Below are positions 1 through 8,086 of a stretch of 64,000 nt of DNA, piece by piece (the first letter of the stretch is position 1; the number at the start of each line of letters is the position of its first letter). Source of the stretch: Streptomyces olivaceus (GTDB taxonomy: Bacteria > Actinomycetota > Actinomycetes > Streptomycetales > Streptomycetaceae); the NCBI RefSeq assembly GCF_000721235.1, contig NZ_JOFH01000004.1, positions 62,001 to 126,000 on the forward strand, given 5' to 3'. The position numbers and the translations under genes were made by a program. The notes under the pieces are model-generated. The model was not told the origin of the DNA. It saw nothing but the letters and a program-made list of their open reading frames with translations, and ran no database searches.

Positions 1-38
1 ATGTCGCCGAGCGGGAATCCGGGTCCGGGAGTGAACAT
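1..38 (-). CDS. 5' end of an unidentified gene, cut by the window edge
   Basis: The complement starts with ATG at 38 and reads MFTPGPGFPLGD before running off the window. A Shine-Dalgarno-like GAGGAG lies about 11 nt upstream of the ATG on the minus strand, which is the main reason to call a start. It follows the MHS transporter in the same direction, about 115 nt downstream. Too little is visible to name a family. Confidence 0.4.
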   Translation of the reverse strand, partial: MFTPGPGFPLGD

Positions 39-66
39 GTGGGTCTTCTCCTCGTGGTTGAGGGCT

Positions 67-122
67 CGCGGTTCGGGGCTCGGAGTTCGGGGTTCGGAGT
101 TCGGGGTTCGGAGTTCGGGGTT
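67..122. repeat. 14-bp tandem repeat, three perfect copies plus one diverged
   Basis: The unit CGGAGTTCGGGGTT occurs perfectly at 81-94, 95-108 and 109-122. A diverged copy sits at 67-80. It lies in the short spacer between the MHS transporter stop and the next minus-strand gene. The function is unknown; it could be polymerase slippage or a processing or termination element. Confidence 0.85.
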
Positions 123-153
123 CGTGGCTTGTGGAGTGGGGCCGGCCCGCCGG

Positions 154-1539
154 TCAGCGGTAGAGGTGGGCTCCGGGCAGCGCGTCGGGATCGCGGCGCA
201 CCTCGGCGGGGTTCGTCTCGGGCAGGAACCAGGCACTGGCCGAGGTGACGAGCCCCATGAGCGCGATGTAGGCGGCGACCAGGGTGGTGGTGCCCGTCTC
301 GGCGATCACGGCGGTCATCAGGATCGGTGTGCCGCCGCTGACGACGATGGCCGAGAGCTGGTAGGCGAGCGAGGCGCTGGAGTACCGGACGTTGGGTGCG
401 AACAGCTCACCGAGGTAGGCGGCCATCGGACCGTAGGTCAGTCCCTGGAAGAGGAACCCGACCGCGACCGCGACGAAGACCAGGGGCGCGGACGCCGTCC
501 CCACCAGCGCGAAGTAGGGGAAGCCCCAGGCCGCCACGCCGAGTCCGCCCACGACGATCAGGGTCCGCCGGCCGAACCGGTCCGAGAGCCACCCCGCGGT
601 CGGGAGCACCGCCGTCATCAGCGCCGCGCTCAGCAGAGTGACCGCCAGCAGCGCGTTCCGGTTCATGTCCAGCGTCTTCGTGCCGTAGCTCAGGAGACCG
701 GTGATGCTCACGTAGAAGAGGCTGTTGGTGGCGGACAGGGTCCCGCAGCCGAGCAGAATGGTGCGCCAGTTGCGGCGTACGGCCTCCGCCAGGGGCGCCC
801 GGACCACGGTCGCCGCCGTCTTCCGCGCTGCTGCCTGCTGCAGCCGGCGGAAGTCCGGGGTGTCCTCGACCCTGTTCTGGATGTAGAGGACCACCGGGAA
901 CATCACCGCACTGAGCAGGAACGGTATGCGCCAGCCCCAGGTCAGGAACGCGTCGCTGGAGACGGCCGTACCGACTCCGGTGAAGACGAGGTTGGCGATG
1001 ATGACCGCGACCGGCACGCTGGTCTGGCCGAACGTGCCGGCGAAGCCGCGGCGTTTCGCGTCGGCCGACTCCGTGAGCAGCAGCGCGATGCCGCCCCACT
1101 GGCCGCCCGCCGCGATTCCCTGGACGAAGCGCAGGAGCACCAGCAGGATCGGGGCCAGTACGCCGACGGCGTCGGCGCTCGGCAGGCAGCCGATGAGGAA
1201 GGTCGCGACCGCCATGGCGACGAGGCACGTCACGACGGTCGGCTTGCGGCCGTACTTGTCACCGAAGTGCCCCGCGACGAGCCCGCCGAGCGGCCGGGCC
1301 ACGAAGCCGGCCCAGAAGGTGCTGAAGGACAGCAGCGTGCCGGTGAGGGCGGACGCGTCGGGGAAGAAGACGTCCGGGAAGACCAGCGCCGCGGCGGTGC
1401 CGTACAGGAAGAAGTCGTACCACTCGATCGAGCTGCCGATCAGTCCGGCCGCCAGCAGTTTGCGGTGCGAGCGGCGCTCGGCCACCGAGGCGGTGCCGGA
1501 CTCGCCGGCGTGGACATGCGCGTGCGCGGAAGAGGTCAT
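154..1539 (-). CDS. MHS-family MFS transporter (metabolite:H+ symporter)
   Basis: This 461-residue major facilitator has about 12 membrane segments and a short His-rich N-terminus (HAHVHAG). The motif SSIEWYDFFLYG (about residues 36-47) and the loop GHFGDKYGRKP (about 83-93) are typical of the metabolite:H+ symporter branch (ProP/KgtP/ShiA relatives), which imports organic acids, betaines or aromatic acids. The substrate cannot be read from sequence. ATG at 1539 has GAGGGA about 8 nt upstream; the long upstream extension of the frame has shadow-like composition and is excluded. It is divergent from a GAF/PucR regulator at 1732, the likely controller. Confidence 0.9.
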   Translation of the reverse strand: MTSSAHAHVHAGESGTASVAERRSHRKLLAAGLIGSSIEWYDFFLYGTAAALVFPDVFFPDASALTGTLLSFSTFWAGFVARPLGGLVAGHFGDKYGRKPTVVTCLVAMAVATFLIGCLPSADAVGVLAPILLVLLRFVQGIAAGGQWGGIALLLTESADAKRRGFAGTFGQTSVPVAVIIANLVFTGVGTAVSSDAFLTWGWRIPFLLSAVMFPVVLYIQNRVEDTPDFRRLQQAAARKTAATVVRAPLAEAVRRNWRTILLGCGTLSATNSLFYVSITGLLSYGTKTLDMNRNALLAVTLLSAALMTAVLPTAGWLSDRFGRRTLIVVGGLGVAAWGFPYFALVGTASAPLVFVAVAVGFLFQGLTYGPMAAYLGELFAPNVRYSSASLAYQLSAIVVSGGTPILMTAVIAETGTTTLVAAYIALMGLVTSASAWFLPETNPAEVRRDPDALPGAHLYR

Positions 1540-1731
1540 GGGTGCCGTCCCTCGGGGAGTGGGGAGTGCGGGAGGAGGTGGGAGGACCAGGAGGTGCTGA
1601 GCGGACGTCGGGACACCGGCCGTGGGGGGAGAGTAGAGCCGGGCCGGGGCTCCCCGAGATGGAATGTCCCTACACTCCCGGGGACACGCAGGTGGACGAG
1701 GTATCCACCCCACTCCTGAGCGGGGGCATCG

Positions 1732-3573
1732 ATGGGACCAACCGATTCCGGCCCGGACGGCACCACCACCGGGCGCGACGGGTCCGGTCCGGACGCCGGC
1801 ACGGACGAAGGCGGCCTGCTCTCCTACCGGTTGCGCCGTGAACGCAGGCTCAGCAGCCTGTACGCGACCGCGCGGTCGCTGGCGGCGCTCGGCGAGGTCG
1901 ACGAGGTGCTCACCTCGATCGTCAGACACGCCCACGAACTGATCGGCAGCGACATCGCCTACCTGTCGCTCCTGGACGCGGAGGGGAACCTCACCCTCAG
2001 GGCGTCGGCCGGGACCATCTCGGCGGAGTTCTCCTCGGCGCGCATGCCCCCGGGAATCGGTCTGGGCGGGCGGGTGATCAGGTCCGGGGCTCCCTTCTGG
2101 GTCAGCAACTACGGGGAGTCCGACGTCGTCCGCCACAACTCGGCGTTCGACCTGCTCGTTCCGAACGAAGGGCTCACGGCCCTGCTCGGTGTGCCGCTGC
2201 TCGTGGGCGACCGGGCGGTGGGCGTGCTGTTCGCCGCCGACCGCAGCGAGCGCCCCTTCCAGCAGGACGAGGTGGCCCTGCTCAGCGCCTTCGCCGATCA
2301 CGCGGCGATCGCCCTCAACAACGCGCGGCTCTACGAGGAGAGCCGCGAGTCCCTGCAGCGACTGCGGGAGGCGTACCGGACGATCGAGGAGCAGGTCGCC
2401 TCGGTGGAGCGGGCGGCCGCCGTGCACGAGGCGCTGACCCACGTGGTCCTGACCGGCGGTGGCCCCGGCGACATCGCGCGGTTGCTGGTCGAGCATCTGC
2501 GGGGTGCGGTGACCGTCCTGGACCGGGACGACCGGGTCGTGGCGGCCCGGGTCTGCGACGGGCCGCCCGCGGCCACCGCCCGGGAACCGGCCCGGGAACT
2601 GCTGGAGCAGGCACGCAGGACCGGCCGCTGCGCCTCGGCGCCGGACGGCGACGGGGCGGTCTGCAGTGTGGCCGTCGTCCACGCGGGCGGCAGCCACCTC
2701 GGTTCCCTGTCGCTGACCCGGAGCGCCGCGCCGGGGTCGGCGGACGTCCGCATGCTCGAACGCTCGGCCCAGATCATGGGCCTGCTCATCCTGATGCGCG
2801 ACGCCCGGGTCGAGGCGGAGGAACGGGTCCGCGGCGAACTGCTGGTGGAGCTGCTCTCACGTCCCGCGCTGCACCCCGCCCAGCGCGACCGGGCGCTCGC
2901 CCGCGGGGTCGACGTCGACCGCCTCGACGTCCTCGTGGTGGCCGACTGCCCCGGGAAGCCGACCAGCGACGTCGTGCGCCAGTTGAACGCCCTGTCCCCG
3001 GAGTGGTCCGGGCTGGCCGGCGAGTATCTCGGCCGGGCGACGATGCTGCTGCGGGCCGACGACGCGGAGGACGCGGCGAGTGCCCTGCACCGCCGACTGC
3101 GCCGTGCCCTCGGCGTTCCGGTGCTCGTGGCCGCAGACCGGGTCGACGGGCGGGAGTGGGCCCGCTCCTTCGGGCTCACGTGGCGCTGCGTCGAGGTGAT
3201 GCGCTCGCTGGGCGCGACCGACCGGGGGTCGGCCACCGTGCAGTACGCGATGTACGCGATCGTCTTCGACCCGGAGCGCGCGCACGACCTGGACCGCTTC
3301 CTGGCCGACTGCCTCGGCCCCCTCCTGGAGTACGACCGGCGGCGGTCGACGGCCCTGGTGGCCACGACGGCCGCCTACTTCGCCCAGGGCGGCAACCTCA
3401 GCCGCACCGCCCGCTTCCTGCACGTGCACATGAACACCTTGCTCAAACGTCTGGACCGGGTCGGTGTCCTGCTCGGCGACGGGTGGCGCTCCCCGGACCG
3501 CGCGCTTCGCCTGCACCTGGCGGTCCGCCTCCACCAGCTGCGCGGGGCCCTCGACGGGGAGAACGACGGTTAG
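1732..3573 (+). CDS. GAF domain and PucR/CdaR-type helix-turn-helix regulator
   Basis: This 613-residue cytoplasmic regulator has a GAF sensor domain at about residues 45-200, a predicted helical linker at about 200-235, a variable middle region, and a C-terminal PucR-type HTH around residues 545-600 (GGNLSRTARFLHVHMNTL region). PucR/CdaR proteins usually activate adjacent catabolic or transport genes in response to a small ligand. It is divergently arranged with the MHS transporter, with a 192-bp shared upstream region. Its TAG stop (3571-3573) overlaps the complementary TAA stop of the next gene. The ligand is unknown. Confidence 0.9.
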   Translation: MGPTDSGPDGTTTGRDGSGPDAGTDEGGLLSYRLRRERRLSSLYATARSLAALGEVDEVLTSIVRHAHELIGSDIAYLSLLDAEGNLTLRASAGTISAEFSSARMPPGIGLGGRVIRSGAPFWVSNYGESDVVRHNSAFDLLVPNEGLTALLGVPLLVGDRAVGVLFAADRSERPFQQDEVALLSAFADHAAIALNNARLYEESRESLQRLREAYRTIEEQVASVERAAAVHEALTHVVLTGGGPGDIARLLVEHLRGAVTVLDRDDRVVAARVCDGPPAATAREPARELLEQARRTGRCASAPDGDGAVCSVAVVHAGGSHLGSLSLTRSAAPGSADVRMLERSAQIMGLLILMRDARVEAEERVRGELLVELLSRPALHPAQRDRALARGVDVDRLDVLVVADCPGKPTSDVVRQLNALSPEWSGLAGEYLGRATMLLRADDAEDAASALHRRLRRALGVPVLVAADRVDGREWARSFGLTWRCVEVMRSLGATDRGSATVQYAMYAIVFDPERAHDLDRFLADCLGPLLEYDRRRSTALVATTAAYFAQGGNLSRTARFLHVHMNTLLKRLDRVGVLLGDGWRSPDRALRLHLAVRLHQLRGALDGENDG

Positions 3574-3803
3574 GCCCCGGGCCGCTCCTTGGCCCGGGCC
3601 TTCGTCAGGGCGCTCCCCTTGTGCATGGCGACGTGATCGGTTTTGTCGCTCTTGATCTCGTACTGCGGATCGTCCGGGGAGCAGTGCCGGGTACGGCCCT
3701 TGAACCGCACGTCGGCCGTGTGCTTCTTGACGACGACGCCCTGGACGTGCCCCGCCTCCGAGTTCCAGCGCACATGGTCCCCCACCTCGAAACCGCTCGC
3801 CAT
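3570..3803 (-). CDS. DUF2945 (HVA1/Tudor-like) small protein
   Basis: This 77-residue protein begins MASGFEVGDHVRWNSEAGHV and continues with a VVVKKHTADVRFKG strand, the pattern of the DUF2945 or hypervirulence-associated Tudor-like family. The molecular role of that family is poorly defined. ATG at 3803 has GGAGGA about 9 nt upstream. It converges with the GAF/PucR gene and the two stop codons share two bases (3571-3572), so the genes overlap by 4 bp. Confidence 0.8.
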   Translation of the reverse strand: MASGFEVGDHVRWNSEAGHVQGVVVKKHTADVRFKGRTRHCSPDDPQYEIKSDKTDHVAMHKGSALTKARAKERPGA

Positions 3804-4030
3804 TCCGCTCTCCTCCGTTTTCCTCCGGCCTCGCTTTCCCCACCGGGTGAACGTCCCGGAAGGCCCCCAAACCCACGGCCGGGCGGGAGCCGGCACCGGG
3901 CGCGACACCCCCTGTTGTCGTGCGCCGATGTCAACGATCAGGCAGTTCACGCCTCGGATCCGCGCAGTCGAAGGTCACCTGGCCCGCACGTACAGGTGCA
4001 CCCGGTTCTTGGCGGTCTCCCCCTCGGGGG

Positions 4031-4055
4031 CGGCGGGGCCGGGCCGGCCCCGCCG
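4031..4055 (-). terminator. Hairpin terminator after the F420-type oxidoreductase gene
   Basis: Perfect 10-bp arms CGGCGGGGCC (4031-4040) and GGCCCCGCCG (4046-4055) flank a 5-nt loop. The hairpin starts 15 nt beyond the stop codon at 4070. There is no U-tract, as is common in Streptomyces. The rest of 3804-4069 shows no gene. Confidence 0.65.
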
Positions 4056-4069
4056 CCGGCCCGGTCTCA

Positions 4070-5002
4070 TCAGGGCGAGGGCGTCGCCAGGTCGCCGAGG
4101 AGCGCCCAGGTGCGTCGCCGGTCCGCCTCTCCCGCGATCTGCGTGCCGGAGAAGACCACCTCGGTGGCCCCGGCGTCCCGGTAGCGCCGGACCTCGGCCG
4201 CGACCGTCGCCTCGTCGCCGATCACGGCCACGTCGGACGCCCTCCTTCCCCCGGAGAGTTCGACGACCCGTGCGTAGGACGGGATCTGCTCGTAGAACGC
4301 CAGTTGCTCGGTGACCTTCCGGCGCACGGCGTCGACGTCGTCCGTGACCACGCCGTGCACCAGGGCGACGACTCTCGGCGCGGGCCGGCCGGCGGCTTCC
4401 GCCGCGGCGGTGAGGGCCGGGACGATGAAGGTCTCCAGCGCCCGGGGGCCCGCGAGGTAGGGCAGGATCCCGTCCGCCAGTTCACCGCTGGCCCGCAGTG
4501 CCTTCGGTCCCATGGCCGCGACCAGGAGCGGAACACCTGACTCCGCACCGGGCACCCGGGCGGGCACCGGTGTGGCGGCGGTCAGGAGCTCGCCCCGGAA
4601 GTCGGCGCTGCCGTCTCGCGTCAACTGCCGCAGGGCGGTGAGGAATTCGCGCAGGCGGGCCACGGGGCGTTCGAAGGTCAGGCCGAAGCCGCCCTCGGTG
4701 AGGAGCCTGGTGCCCAGCGCCAACCCCAGGTGGTAGCGGCCGTGCGTGGCGGCCTGGGCGGTCTGGGCCTGGCTGGACACGATCAGGGGGTGCCGGCCGA
4801 AGACGGGGATCGCGGACGTGCCCACGTGGATCCCGGGCACCTCGCGGCCGACGATCGCGGCGAGCTGCGGCGAGTCCGCGCCGAAGGTCTGTCCGAACCA
4901 GGCGGATCGCAGGCCCGCGGCGGCGGCCTCCCGGGCCAGTTCCACGGAGGCGTCGACCTGGTTCCGCGCGTCGGACGCGTTGAGCGTCACTCCAACAGTC
5001 AT
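4070..5002 (-). CDS. LLM-class F420-dependent oxidoreductase
   Basis: This 310-residue luciferase-like monooxygenase-fold protein begins MTVGVTLNASDARNQVDASV. It has the family features AAGLRSAWFGQTFGADS, a GTSAIPVFGRHPL segment and a C-terminal RYRDAGATEVVFSGTQ strand. Proteins of this type in actinobacteria usually bind coenzyme F420 and carry out hydride transfer; the substrate is unknown. It resembles the MSMEG_4879-like subfamily. ATG at 5002 was chosen because the homologous N-terminus begins there; the upstream extension is compositionally a shadow. It appears monocistronic and ends in a hairpin at 4031-4055. Confidence 0.85.
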   Translation of the reverse strand: MTVGVTLNASDARNQVDASVELAREAAAAGLRSAWFGQTFGADSPQLAAIVGREVPGIHVGTSAIPVFGRHPLIVSSQAQTAQAATHGRYHLGLALGTRLLTEGGFGLTFERPVARLREFLTALRQLTRDGSADFRGELLTAATPVPARVPGAESGVPLLVAAMGPKALRASGELADGILPYLAGPRALETFIVPALTAAAEAAGRPAPRVVALVHGVVTDDVDAVRRKVTEQLAFYEQIPSYARVVELSGGRRASDVAVIGDEATVAAEVRRYRDAGATEVVFSGTQIAGEADRRRTWALLGDLATPSP

Positions 5003-5371
5003 GCCGGTGAGAACCCCCGGCGTCCGCGGTCTGATTCCGGTGGCCGTGTGACGACTTCTTGTCAGCCGTGTGTACGGCATCCGCGGCACGGTCGCCGGGC
5101 CGGCCCGGGAGGAACTTTTTACCCGTGGCCGATTCTTTGCGGCGTCGTCCCGGCACGACGCGGCGGGCGTCTTTCGCGCGTGCAAAGTCAGGCCGAAAAC
5201 ACGGGGGCGGACGGGGCCGGGGTGTTACGGCCGTGTTGACCGGGAGTCCCCGCCGGAGCACCCTCGTCGAATAGATGGCACTTACATCTTGTTCGCCCGG
5301 GGGTGCACTTCACCCACAGGTATCCGCAGGTGAGAGCGGTTTCCGGGCGAACCGGGACGAGAGGCGACGCG
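5003..5371. other. 369-bp intergenic region between oxidoreductase and asnB
   Basis: This spacer separates the divergent oxidoreductase and asparagine synthetase genes and should carry both promoters. TTGACC at 5236-5241 and TAGATG at 5272-5277 look like promoter elements, but 30 bp separate them, so no confident promoter is assigned. No coding signal or strong hairpin was found. Confidence 0.5.
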
Positions 5372-7213
5372 ATGTGCGGCATCACCGGCTGGATCTCCTT
5401 CGACCGCGACCTGGGGACGGAGACCGCAGCATTGGATGCAATGACCGGGACGATGGCCTGCCGCGGCCCCGACGACTCCGGCACCTGGACGCAGGGCCCG
5501 GCCGCCCTCGGGCACCGCAGGCTCGCCGTCATCGACCTGCCCGGCGGCCGGCAGCCGATGACGGTCGACACCCCGCACGGGACGGTGGCCCTCGTCTACT
5601 CGGGCGAGGCCTACAACTTCACCGAGCTGCGCCGTGAACTGAGCGGCCGGGGACACCGGTTCACGACCGACTCCGACACCGAGGTGGTCCTGCACGGCTA
5701 CCTCGAATGGGGCGACCGGATAGCGGAGCGGCTCAACGGCATGTACGCGTTCGCCGTCTGGGACAGCCGCAGTGACCGGCTGGTCATGGTGCGGGACCGC
5801 ATGGGCATCAAGCCCTTCTACTACTCCGTGACGCCCGACGGCGTCCTGTTCGGCTCCGAGCCCAAGGCGATCCTCGCCAACCCGCTGGCCCGCGCCCGCG
5901 TGACGCTGGACGGGCTGCGCGAGCTGTTCACCATGGTCAAGACGCCGGGCCACGCCGTCTGGGACGGCATGGCCGAGGTCGAGCCCGGCACGGTCGTCAC
6001 CGTCGACCGGTCGGGCCCGCACCGCCGCGTGTACTGGGAGCTGGAGACCCGCCCCCACACCGACGACCGCGACACCACCATCGGCACCGTCCGCTCGCTC
6101 CTCGACGACATCGTGCGCCGTCAGCTGATCGCGGACGTCCCCCGCTGCACCCTGCTCTCGGGCGGTCTCGACTCGTCCGCGATGACGGCGCTGGCCGCCC
6201 GGCAGCTCGGCGAACACGGCGAGAAGGTGCGCAGTTTCGCCGTCGACTTCGTGGGACAGGCGGACAGCTTCGTCGCCGACGAACTCCGCGGCACCCCCGA
6301 CACCCCGTTCGTGCACGACGTGGCCCGGTCCTCCGCGACCGAGCACCAGGACATCGTGCTCGACTCGCAGGCACTCGCCGACCCCGAGGTGCGGGCGAAG
6401 GTGATCCGGGCGCGGGACCTGCCGGCCGGGTTCGGTGACATGGACGCCTCGCTCTACCTGCTCTTCAAGGCCATCCGCGAGCAGTCGACCGTGGCGCTGT
6501 CCGGGGAGTCGGCCGACGAGGTCTTCGGCGGGTACCTCCAGTTCTTCGACGAGGAGGCCCGGCAGGGCGGCACGTTCCCCTGGCTGGTCCAGTTCAGCCG
6601 CCACTTCGGCCAGGACAGCGAGGTCCTGCGCCCCGAGCTCGTCCAGGCCCTGGACCTGCCGGGATACGTGGCCGACGGCTACCGCACCGCCGTCGCCGGC
6701 ATCGCCCGCCTCGACACGGAGAGCGACTTCGAGTACCGGATGCGGCGCATGTCCCACCTGCACCTCTCGCGCTTCGTACGCGTGCTGCTCGACCGCAAGG
6801 ACCGGGCGAGCATGGCCGTCGGCCTGGAGGTCAGGGTGCCGTTCTGCGACCACCGCCTCGTCGAGTACGTCTACAACACGCCGTGGGCCCTGAAGTCCTT
6901 CGACGGGCGGGAGAAGAGCCTGCTGCGGGAGGCGACCGCGGACGTGCTCCCGAAGTCGGTGTACGACAGGGTCAAGAGTCCCTACCCCTCCACTCAGGAC
7001 CCGAAGTACGCCGCGGCGCTCCAGGACCAGGCCAAGGAGCTGCTCACCCGCCCCGGCCACGCGGTCTTCGACCTCGTCGGCCACGACCGCCTCCACCGCC
7101 TCGCGCACCGTGAGGCGCCGGTGAACGGCCAGGCCGAGCGACGCGGCCTGGAGCGCACGCTCGACCTGGCGCAGTGGCTGGACATGTACCAGCCGGAGAT
7201 CAGGCTCACCTGA
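5372..7213 (+). CDS. asnB: Asparagine synthase (glutamine-hydrolysing)
   Basis: This 613-residue class II amidotransferase makes asparagine from aspartate, ATP and glutamine. The mature N-terminus begins MCGITG, so Cys2 is the glutaminase nucleophile, followed by RGPDDSG and the SGEAYNF strand. The synthetase half carries the ATP pyrophosphatase loop LLSGGLDSSAM (about residues 260-270) and the SGESADEVFGGY motif. Length matches full AsnB. The start at 5372 is fixed by the required N-terminal Cys; the 23 codons upstream are not part of the protein. It stands alone, so it could serve general metabolism, or a secondary amidation role. Confidence 0.95.
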   Translation: MCGITGWISFDRDLGTETAALDAMTGTMACRGPDDSGTWTQGPAALGHRRLAVIDLPGGRQPMTVDTPHGTVALVYSGEAYNFTELRRELSGRGHRFTTDSDTEVVLHGYLEWGDRIAERLNGMYAFAVWDSRSDRLVMVRDRMGIKPFYYSVTPDGVLFGSEPKAILANPLARARVTLDGLRELFTMVKTPGHAVWDGMAEVEPGTVVTVDRSGPHRRVYWELETRPHTDDRDTTIGTVRSLLDDIVRRQLIADVPRCTLLSGGLDSSAMTALAARQLGEHGEKVRSFAVDFVGQADSFVADELRGTPDTPFVHDVARSSATEHQDIVLDSQALADPEVRAKVIRARDLPAGFGDMDASLYLLFKAIREQSTVALSGESADEVFGGYLQFFDEEARQGGTFPWLVQFSRHFGQDSEVLRPELVQALDLPGYVADGYRTAVAGIARLDTESDFEYRMRRMSHLHLSRFVRVLLDRKDRASMAVGLEVRVPFCDHRLVEYVYNTPWALKSFDGREKSLLREATADVLPKSVYDRVKSPYPSTQDPKYAAALQDQAKELLTRPGHAVFDLVGHDRLHRLAHREAPVNGQAERRGLERTLDLAQWLDMYQPEIRLT

Positions 7214-7255
7214 GGCAACCCGCCGCCCCGCAGGCGCCCTTCATGCCTCTCCCCC

Positions 7256-7918
7256 TCAGGCGTCCTTCAGGTGGGCGAGTGCCGTGACGATGCGGTCGGC
7301 GACGTCCTGCGGCCAGCGGAAGGAAGGGCTGACGGCCCGCTGGTGGGCGAGTCCGTGCAGGCCCACCCACAGGGCCGTCGCGTCGGCGGGCACGTCGTCG
7401 CTCTCGGCGACGCCCGCCGCGACACACTCCCCCAGGGCGCCCGCGAGGAGCTCCATGGCCTCGGAACCGAGGGAGGCCATGTCCTCCTCGGTGAGGGAAC
7501 TGCCCTCCAGGGCCGGAATCCACACACCCCCGAACATCGTTCGGTAGCGCTCGGGGTGGCTGCGGGCGAAGTCGAGGTACCCGTCGCACACGGCCCGCAG
7601 CCGCCGCCGGGGATCGTCGCCCGCCTGCTCGAGACCGGAGCGCAGGAGCTGTTCCAGGGCGGCGAACTCCCGCTGCACGACGGCCAGCATGATGGCCGGC
7701 TGGTCGGGGAAGTGCGGGTAGATCGAGGGGGCGGCGATCCCGACCCGGCGGGCGACCGAGCGCAGGGTCACGGCGTGCTCGTCACCGGCCTCGTCGAGCA
7801 GCTCGGCCGCCGCCGTGACGATGTCCTCACGCAGCCGCCCGCCCTCACCCCGCTTGTTGCGCCTGCGGGACGGTTTCGGTGCGGGCGGCGGCTGCGCCGC
7901 CGATTCGGAGTTCTCCAT
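7256..7918 (-). CDS. TetR-family regulator, divergent from carotenoid oxygenase
   Basis: This 220-residue protein has a basic, low-complexity N-terminus followed by a TetR HTH at about residues 28-75 (TLRSVARRVGIAAPSIYPHF). The C-terminal ligand domain has the WVGLHGLAHQRAV region seen in the WHG-type TetR subfamily. It lies divergent from the carotenoid oxygenase at 8087 and is the likely regulator of that gene and itself. Repeats just upstream of its start (7924-7948) are a candidate operator. Confidence 0.9.
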   Translation of the reverse strand: MENSESAAQPPPAPKPSRRRNKRGEGGRLREDIVTAAAELLDEAGDEHAVTLRSVARRVGIAAPSIYPHFPDQPAIMLAVVQREFAALEQLLRSGLEQAGDDPRRRLRAVCDGYLDFARSHPERYRTMFGGVWIPALEGSSLTEEDMASLGSEAMELLAGALGECVAAGVAESDDVPADATALWVGLHGLAHQRAVSPSFRWPQDVADRIVTALAHLKDA

Positions 7919-7923
7919 CCCGT

Positions 7924-7948
7924 TAGCTTACACCGCTAGCTTACACCG
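7924..7948. promoter_or_regulatory. Candidate TetR operator: 12-bp direct repeat
   Basis: TAGCTTACACCG occurs at 7924-7935 and again at 7937-7948, a 13-bp period. The central GCTAGC is palindromic, and a related TTTAC follows at 7953. It sits 5-30 nt upstream of the TetR start, where autoregulatory sites usually lie. Confidence 0.6.
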
Positions 7949-8086
7949 CGAAGTTTACGGAGGAACGGGAGGAAGAGGGGTGCTGGGTACACCCCCGAAG
8001 GGGTCGCAGCCCTCCTGCTTCCGCCCGCCCGCGACCGCAGACTCGGCTCCGTCAGGCACGAGGACCGACGGACGGGAGTCACGAAG

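Noticed and set aside
1..1719. Long plus-strand open frame of 572 codons
   Set aside because: It is antisense to the MHS transporter. Its protein is Arg/Gly/Asp-rich with no domain, typical of shadow frames in GC-rich DNA.
5155..5190. Possible palindrome in the asnB upstream region (CTTTCGCGCGTGCAAAG)
   Set aside because: Only the outer four bases pair; the inner part does not, so it is not a convincing operator.
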